Assembly (NCBI GenBank): GCA_037349315.1 | Contig: JBAIAC010000057.1 | Span: 7,731,001 to 7,795,000 of the forward strand | Direction: 5' to 3' | DNA: 64,000 bases | Origin: Chelydra serpentina | Lineage: Eukaryota; Chordata; Testudines; Chelydridae | In this document: positions 59,091 through 64,000 of the stretch, in pieces | How the letters are laid out: the number at the start of each line of letters is the position of its first letter | Numbering within the stretch: position 1 is the stretch's first letter | Notes under the pieces: generated by a model | What the model saw: the letters and a program-made list of their open reading frames with translations, nothing else | Told to the model about the DNA's origin: nothing | The model's database searches: none | Translations under genes and position numbers: made by a program

Positions 59091-62000
59091 TTCCTGAACA
59101 AGCGACAAAGAGTCCTGTGGCACCCTCTTGTTTTGGTTATGCGATAGAGACCGTGTTGGGCAGCCCTGCCCCCGACAGCTGGGAAACTTTATTGCTGGCG
59201 ATACCTAGGACGCATCTGCCTTTTCGCGATGAGATTTAGGGAGAAAGTGTGAGTTTGGCCTTTAGATCCTCCGGTGCCAGTCAGACAGCAGAAAACAATG
59301 TGATATCCTTCCCACCTCCCCGCGGGGGAAAAACGGATTTTCACATATGTAATGGTCTAGTCACTTAACGGCTGCAAAGCATTGGGCAAGGCAGATGTTT
59401 GTTTTAGCAAAGCCAAAAGGCAACATGAACAAACACTGCAGGAAAAAAAATATCTGGGACGTCCTTTGATGCTATAAAACGTAAACAATAACATATCCAG
59501 GGTATATTTATCCTTCTCCCTTTTCCCCATCTTATTAGAATGAACTTGTTTTCTGTATGGGACTAACATGAGTTTTATGTATGCCAGAGGCTAGCTATCG
59601 TGCGAGTAGGTCGCACTAAAAATATCAACTTCAAATCCTTCCCCCTGCCAGTTCTCCAGGAAGTATTAATAATTTAGCTTGGAAGAAAGACTCCATAGCA
59701 AAGGCTGTTTGGTTGTGTATGCATGGTGCTTTAAAAACACAAGAAAAGGTTGTCTTTGCCTCAGGGAGCGTACAGTCTAAAGGCATGTTCCTGCAAACAC
59801 TGAACTCTGTACATATACTGCTTCACAGAGAGAATTGATATGCCTGGTCCTCTGGCTTTGCAGAGTTTGGTTCAAAGTCTGATGATTCAAGGTTTTTCCG
59901 AGTGATGTGTTTTTACATACACAACTTTTATTGTCAGAGAGCACTCAAATAATTACAGTGAAAAATACTTTTTTGTAAACACATTTTTCGTTTTGGGGAT
60001 TATTATAAAAGCAGGTTAGCAGTTTAATCTCTTCCTCCAGAGCAAAGAGGACTGACTGTTGCTATTAATAATAATCTCGGGAGGTTACATGTTCTCAACG
60101 CAATGTGTACAATTTATAAATTGGCTTTTTCATTGAAATGCAGATTGTACCATGCAATTTCAGATCTCTTTTGGTGACCAATGCTGCTTACCATGCCTTG
60201 TGAACTTCTAGGCTACAGGGCTGAGCAAAATTCCAACTGCTTTTTTCTGCCTCCTGGTGGGGGAGGGGGAGGTATTTCTATATCTGACTGCAGAATCTTG
60301 AATATTTGGGTGATATGACAAATACACTAAATTCAGGTTTGACTGAAGTGGGCACATATCAAACATGGAAGCACTGTGGATAGTCTTGTATTCAGATGTA
60401 TCTTAATCCTTGAAAATAAATACTAGCCCCTAGGATTTATATTCTTCAGAATTATAGATGAGAACATTAGGAGTTATAGCCCCATCTCTGTATATAATGA
60501 CTTAATTTTATAGCAGCTTATCTTGCTGACACATCTGAAGGTGCTTTTGTAAAAGATGCACAATTTTACAATTAGTCTGCAGTGCCAAGTTAATAACTGA
60601 AAGCAAGCAAAAACAAATATGCTTCTAGTTTTTTGATTTAAAGTGCCAACCTTCTTATTTCATGTCTCTGGGCATGGAGTTAGAGAGAGAGTACTAAGGT
60701 TGAAGCAGTCATGCAATATAGGACTGCTGAGCTTGCAGTTCAGGATCAGATGAATTCAGTTTAGGTTTGCATAGCAAAGAGTGACTAGAGAGCTTGGATT
60801 AAATTCTAAATGGCTTTAAATCAAGTGGATGTAGTACCTTAATGCAGCAAAAACTCAGTATATTTGCTTGCCCTCTAGTTCCATCCCAAGCTGTATGCTT
60901 GAACCAGTATGTTAATATAAATACTTACCATATTGTAATATATGGAAAGGTGCGTGTATAAATCCTTCCTTTGAGTCAGTTACAATGGTATCTGGTTAAA
61001 TAAATGTTGAATATGAAAACATAGTGATTCAAGACTAAACAAATGAACAATATTTCAGAATCTTTGCTCTGGGCAAACTGAGCTATATTAACTTTTGTTG
61101 CATCATGTTTAAAAAAAATACAATATTAGGACCCAATCCTGCAAATTCATACTTGCATGTGTATAGTAAATGGAACTATTTATGCAAATGTTGTTTCCAG
61201 GATTAAACTCAATCTCTGACTATACTATAAAAAATGAACTACAGTTTCACTACATGAAAGGGAATCAATCATTTATAATGCTGTACAATCAACAAAGCAG
61301 GATTCCCCTCTTTATATAACCTGTAAGTTATTACATGCTAGTTTAATGAACTGTGCAGGGTGGTGGTAAATTTCAAAGAAATTTCACCTGAAGCTTGAGT
61401 AAAGGATTGAGTGTTTGTAATCTTCTGTGATAATTTCAGTGTATAATGTCATTTCTGAGGTTTTAGCTCTAAGGCTGGGTCTACATTCAAAACTTAAGTT
61501 GACCTGTGTGCGCAAAGTCCACTCCCCTGAGTGACAGATTTAAGCCGACCTAACCCTCAGCATAGACATCTCTTCTTCCCTGGACCTAACTACCGCCTTG
61601 GCAGGAGAACCCCTCTCATTGTTATAGTGTCTACACTTGTAGCGCTACAGTGTTTGCAGCTGCGCCTCTGTAGTGCTTCAAGTATATAGACAAGCCCTGA
61701 GAAGCTGATTTAAAACCAAATCTATCTTTGACCCCAGTTTTCAAGAAGAAAACGAGCACTTGAAGTTATTAAAAATAATGGGTGAATAGAAGTATTCAAA
61801 AGATTTCACCTTTGATCTATTACCATAAATGCTCCAGTTTTTTCCTTCTGGTTTTTTCTGCTCTTGAACAGAAAAAATGGAACTGATTCCTGCTGAGTAG
61901 ATCTCTTTGAGAAGGCTGTATGTATACTGCAACTCAAAATTATTTGACAGCATTGTGCATGCCTTTAGATTTGCAAGTACTGCACCATGGTGAATTATAT

Positions 62001-62244
62001 GATTTAAGTGTTAGTGCTCTGAAACCTGATTACCATTAAATCTTCAGTAGGATATGACGATTGATTAGTGAAGTGGAATGCTTCTTGAAGGTGTCTGTAC
62101 AGGTGGTACAACTGAATATTATTTAATTGCTATGCAGTTTGTCAAAATTGTTTTTAATGTAAATAATATATGGCAAGGGACAAGTGGTAGACTAGTTGTG
62201 GAACAAAGTTTGACGTCGTACTGACTAAAATCTTTCTATTATAG
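58551..62244 (+). other. SRRM1: SRRM1 intron 1
   Basis: The first 500 bases belong to the CpG island and hold a 27-base piece of the family D retroposon (agcgacaaagagtcctgtgg, about 59101). The rest is AT-rich; a DNA element relic lies at 61473-61700. No other exon recognised. Confidence 0.85.
61473..61700. mobile_element. Short DNA element relic (family C-like)
   Basis: Starts ggctgggtctacattc and ends with atagacaagccctg, imperfect inverted ends; the core has 'taagccgacctaaccctcag' and 'gtagcgctaca' words typical of this element group. Confidence 0.55.
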
Positions 62245-62334
62245 GGAACGAGTGCGGAGCAGGACAATCGCTTCAGCAACAAACAGAAGAAGCTGTTGAA
62301 GCAGCTGAAATTTGCAGAATGTCTAGAAAAGAAA
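62245..62334 (+). CDS. SRRM1: SRRM1 coding exon 2
   Basis: A 90-bp exon, phase 0 at both ends, with acceptor ctttctattatag and donor gtaagt at 62335. It encodes GTSAEQDNRFSNKQKKLLKQ then LKFAECLEKK, residues 8-37 of SRRM1. The basic helix KQKKLLKQLKFAECLEKK leads into the PWI domain, a nucleic-acid-binding fold required for the role of SRRM1 in splicing and 3'-end formation. The PWI core itself is encoded by later exons outside the window. The sequence is indistinguishable from the mammalian one as I know it, which is expected for this very conserved protein. Confidence 0.96.
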
Positions 62335-64000
62335 GTAAGTTGAGTTTGTTTATTTGTGTAGGATGGGTGTGAAATAAAGCAAACTTTTAAGATGTCACAA
62401 CCAAGATGCACAAGACAAAATTTTGAATGGCTATCAATATTTGTATAGACATTGGAGGGAAGTCGCACATAAAAATACCTGTTTATAAAAATGCATATTA
62501 AAGTACACCCTTTAAAAGAGCATGCATGGTATATTTATAGTATTAAAAGGATAGTGCCAGTAAGCTTTGGGCCCAAATTTAGTGTTTGGTTTAAAAAAAA
62601 ACAGAAAACCAACTTTCAAGATGAACGGAAAATATTATTTTCAAAAGCTCCAAAGTGACTTGTCTCTAGATGCTTTTAAAATATTGCCCAAACTGTCGTC
62701 TTGATTTTTTTTTTTAACCATTTCAGTTGTCTCTTTTAGGCAATACCTACTTTAACTGGTAGTAAAACTCATGCACTTGCAGTGTGTCCTCAGTAGGAAG
62801 AGAGAAACTGACTAGAGAAACTAAATTGTAGTCTGGGGTTAATGATAATTTTGTGTGCTGGGGAAATGGTTCCTCTGAGAGTTGGCAGTAAAACCCCCCA
62901 CTTGTCAAAGCTCAAGCTCTTCTGTTGCCACTGCAGCCGACAATGGGGTGTCAATAGTTTCTATTGCTCATGTGTGCCTACTTTGTGGAAGATAAGGCTG
63001 GCGAGTCCACAGGCACTGACTGCTGCAGTAGGAGCCCCAGCAAACTGCAAACAAGGCCCCATCAAGGAGGCAGTAATTATCCCTAAATCATAAAGACTTC
63101 AGAATTTAGATTAGAGTTGAGTAACTACAAAACAGTATCTGAGAATAACACAATGTAACTTTTCTTTTGGCAACTGTGATAATGATCTCTAAGAATGTCA
63201 CAAAGACTGTAACTTTAAGTGCTGGGGTGAGGCTGGGAGTTAAATTGCTAGTGAACCTCACTTTGGTACTAGGGGGGGAGGGATAGCTCAGTGGTTTGAG
63301 CATTGGCCTGCTAAACCCAGGGTTGTGAGTTCAATCCTTGAGGGGGCCATTTAGGGATCTGGGGCAAAAATTGGGGATTGGTCCTGCTTTGAGCAGGGGG
63401 TTGGACTAGATGACCTCCTAAGGTCCCTTCGAACTCTGATGATCTATGATTCTAGGTACAATAGAGAATCAGAAATTTAAAAAAAACCACACAAATGAAT
63501 ATAATGTGAGAAGGACAAAAGGTTGGATTTTTAACTGTCAGAAATGTTATTAGTAGCTAGCTAACAAAACAATGGATATGATTTAGACTTCTGATAAAAT
63601 CCCTTGCAAAAAGTTGGCAAGGAAACTTTGAGCCTGATCCAACTATCATTGAAGTCAATGGGAAGTTTTTTGTTAACTTCCGTGGAAGTTGGACTGGGCC
63701 ATTGGAGAATGTGGGATAAGACGTAAAGTCCTATTATGTCTTAAAATTGATATGATGAACTAAGATTATGAATAACTGGCCAGGTCTTGGAGTATTGTAG
63801 TGTTCAGTACATTTCATACTAACTTGAAAGTGGAAGTGTATGGGGGTAAACAATGTTGTGTTGTAATGTTGCTGATTAGTTATTTACATTGATGAAGGCT
63901 ATGGATCATGGTGAGAAACTTCAGAAAGACCTAACAACTAAAATGTAATGTGATACCTAGCTCTTACATAGCAGTAGATCTCAAGAGTGCTTTAACAAAG
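62335..64000 (+). other. SRRM1: SRRM1 intron 2 (incomplete)
   Basis: The intron runs to the end of the window. It contains a tRNA-derived SINE at 63272-63455 and a short palindromic relic near 63628-63695. No exon 3 was seen before the end. Confidence 0.85.
63272..63455 (+). repeat. Tortoise-type tRNA-derived SINE with CR1-like tail
   Basis: The head is tRNA-like: an A box tagctcagtggtttgagc and a B box gagttcaatcc about 45 bases on. The body continues 'gggggccatttagggatctg' and 'ggggcaaaaattggggatt'. The 3' tail, ggttggactagatgacctcc to 'ctatgattct', is the 3' end of a CR1-type LINE. This is the structure of the turtle Pol III SINE family. Its good preservation points to a fairly young insertion. 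Confidence 0.9.

Noticed and set aside
58361..59239. 292-codon open frame in the SRRM1 CpG island
   Set aside because: It overlaps SRRM1 exon 1 in a different frame and is compositional.
63272..63350. tRNA gene
   Set aside because: A and B boxes are present, but the sequence continues into a SINE body and CR1-like tail and does not fold as a complete tRNA.

Overview
This window is vertebrate nuclear DNA, most likely from a turtle. The evidence is spliced vertebrate genes with GT-AG introns and two CpG islands, many CR1 LINE fragments ending in the octamer-type tail typical of turtles, a tRNA-derived SINE with a CR1-like tail of the tortoise Pol III type, MIR/CORE-SINE relics, and many short hAT- and Tigger-like DNA transposons. 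The turtle assignment is an inference from repeats; the vertebrate assignment is certain.

Three protein-coding genes are present, all on the + strand and in the order known from human 1p36.11: RCAN3, NCMAP, SRRM1. RCAN3 (a calcineurin regulator) is represented by its last three coding exons at 4066-6144; its first coding exon lies upstream of the window. NCMAP (a small myelin membrane protein) has its complete coding sequence in three exons at 46906-50273, giving 103 residues. A GC-rich block at about 29.9-30.7 kb with a strong splice donor is its likely promoter and non-coding first exon, which implies a 16.5-kb first intron. SRRM1 (splicing coactivator SRm160) starts in a CpG island at about 58.0-59.1 kb; its first two coding exons are present (37 residues) and the gene continues past the end of the window. 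The three genes are not functionally coupled; they are a conserved chromosomal neighbourhood.

Layout: 1-4065 RCAN3 intron; 4066-6144 RCAN3 exons; 6145 to about 8 kb probable RCAN3 3' UTR and downstream; about 8-30 kb intergenic, rich in MIR, CR1, a foldback element and a GC-rich repeat; 30-51.3 kb NCMAP with a repeat-filled intron 1; 51.3-58 kb intergenic, holding a long CR1, a GC-rich hAT element, a second LINE type and a G-rich minisatellite; 58-64 kb the SRRM1 promoter, exon 1, exon 2 and introns.

I found no prokaryote-style operon, CRISPR array or new multi-gene system. The most informative unexplained structure is in the repeats: a short retroposon family whose three copies carry perfect 10-, 11- and 12-bp target-site duplications, four datable insertions (three nested in CR1), near-perfect hairpins inside NCMAP introns, and a ~100-bp-period G-rich minisatellite just upstream of the SRRM1 CpG island.
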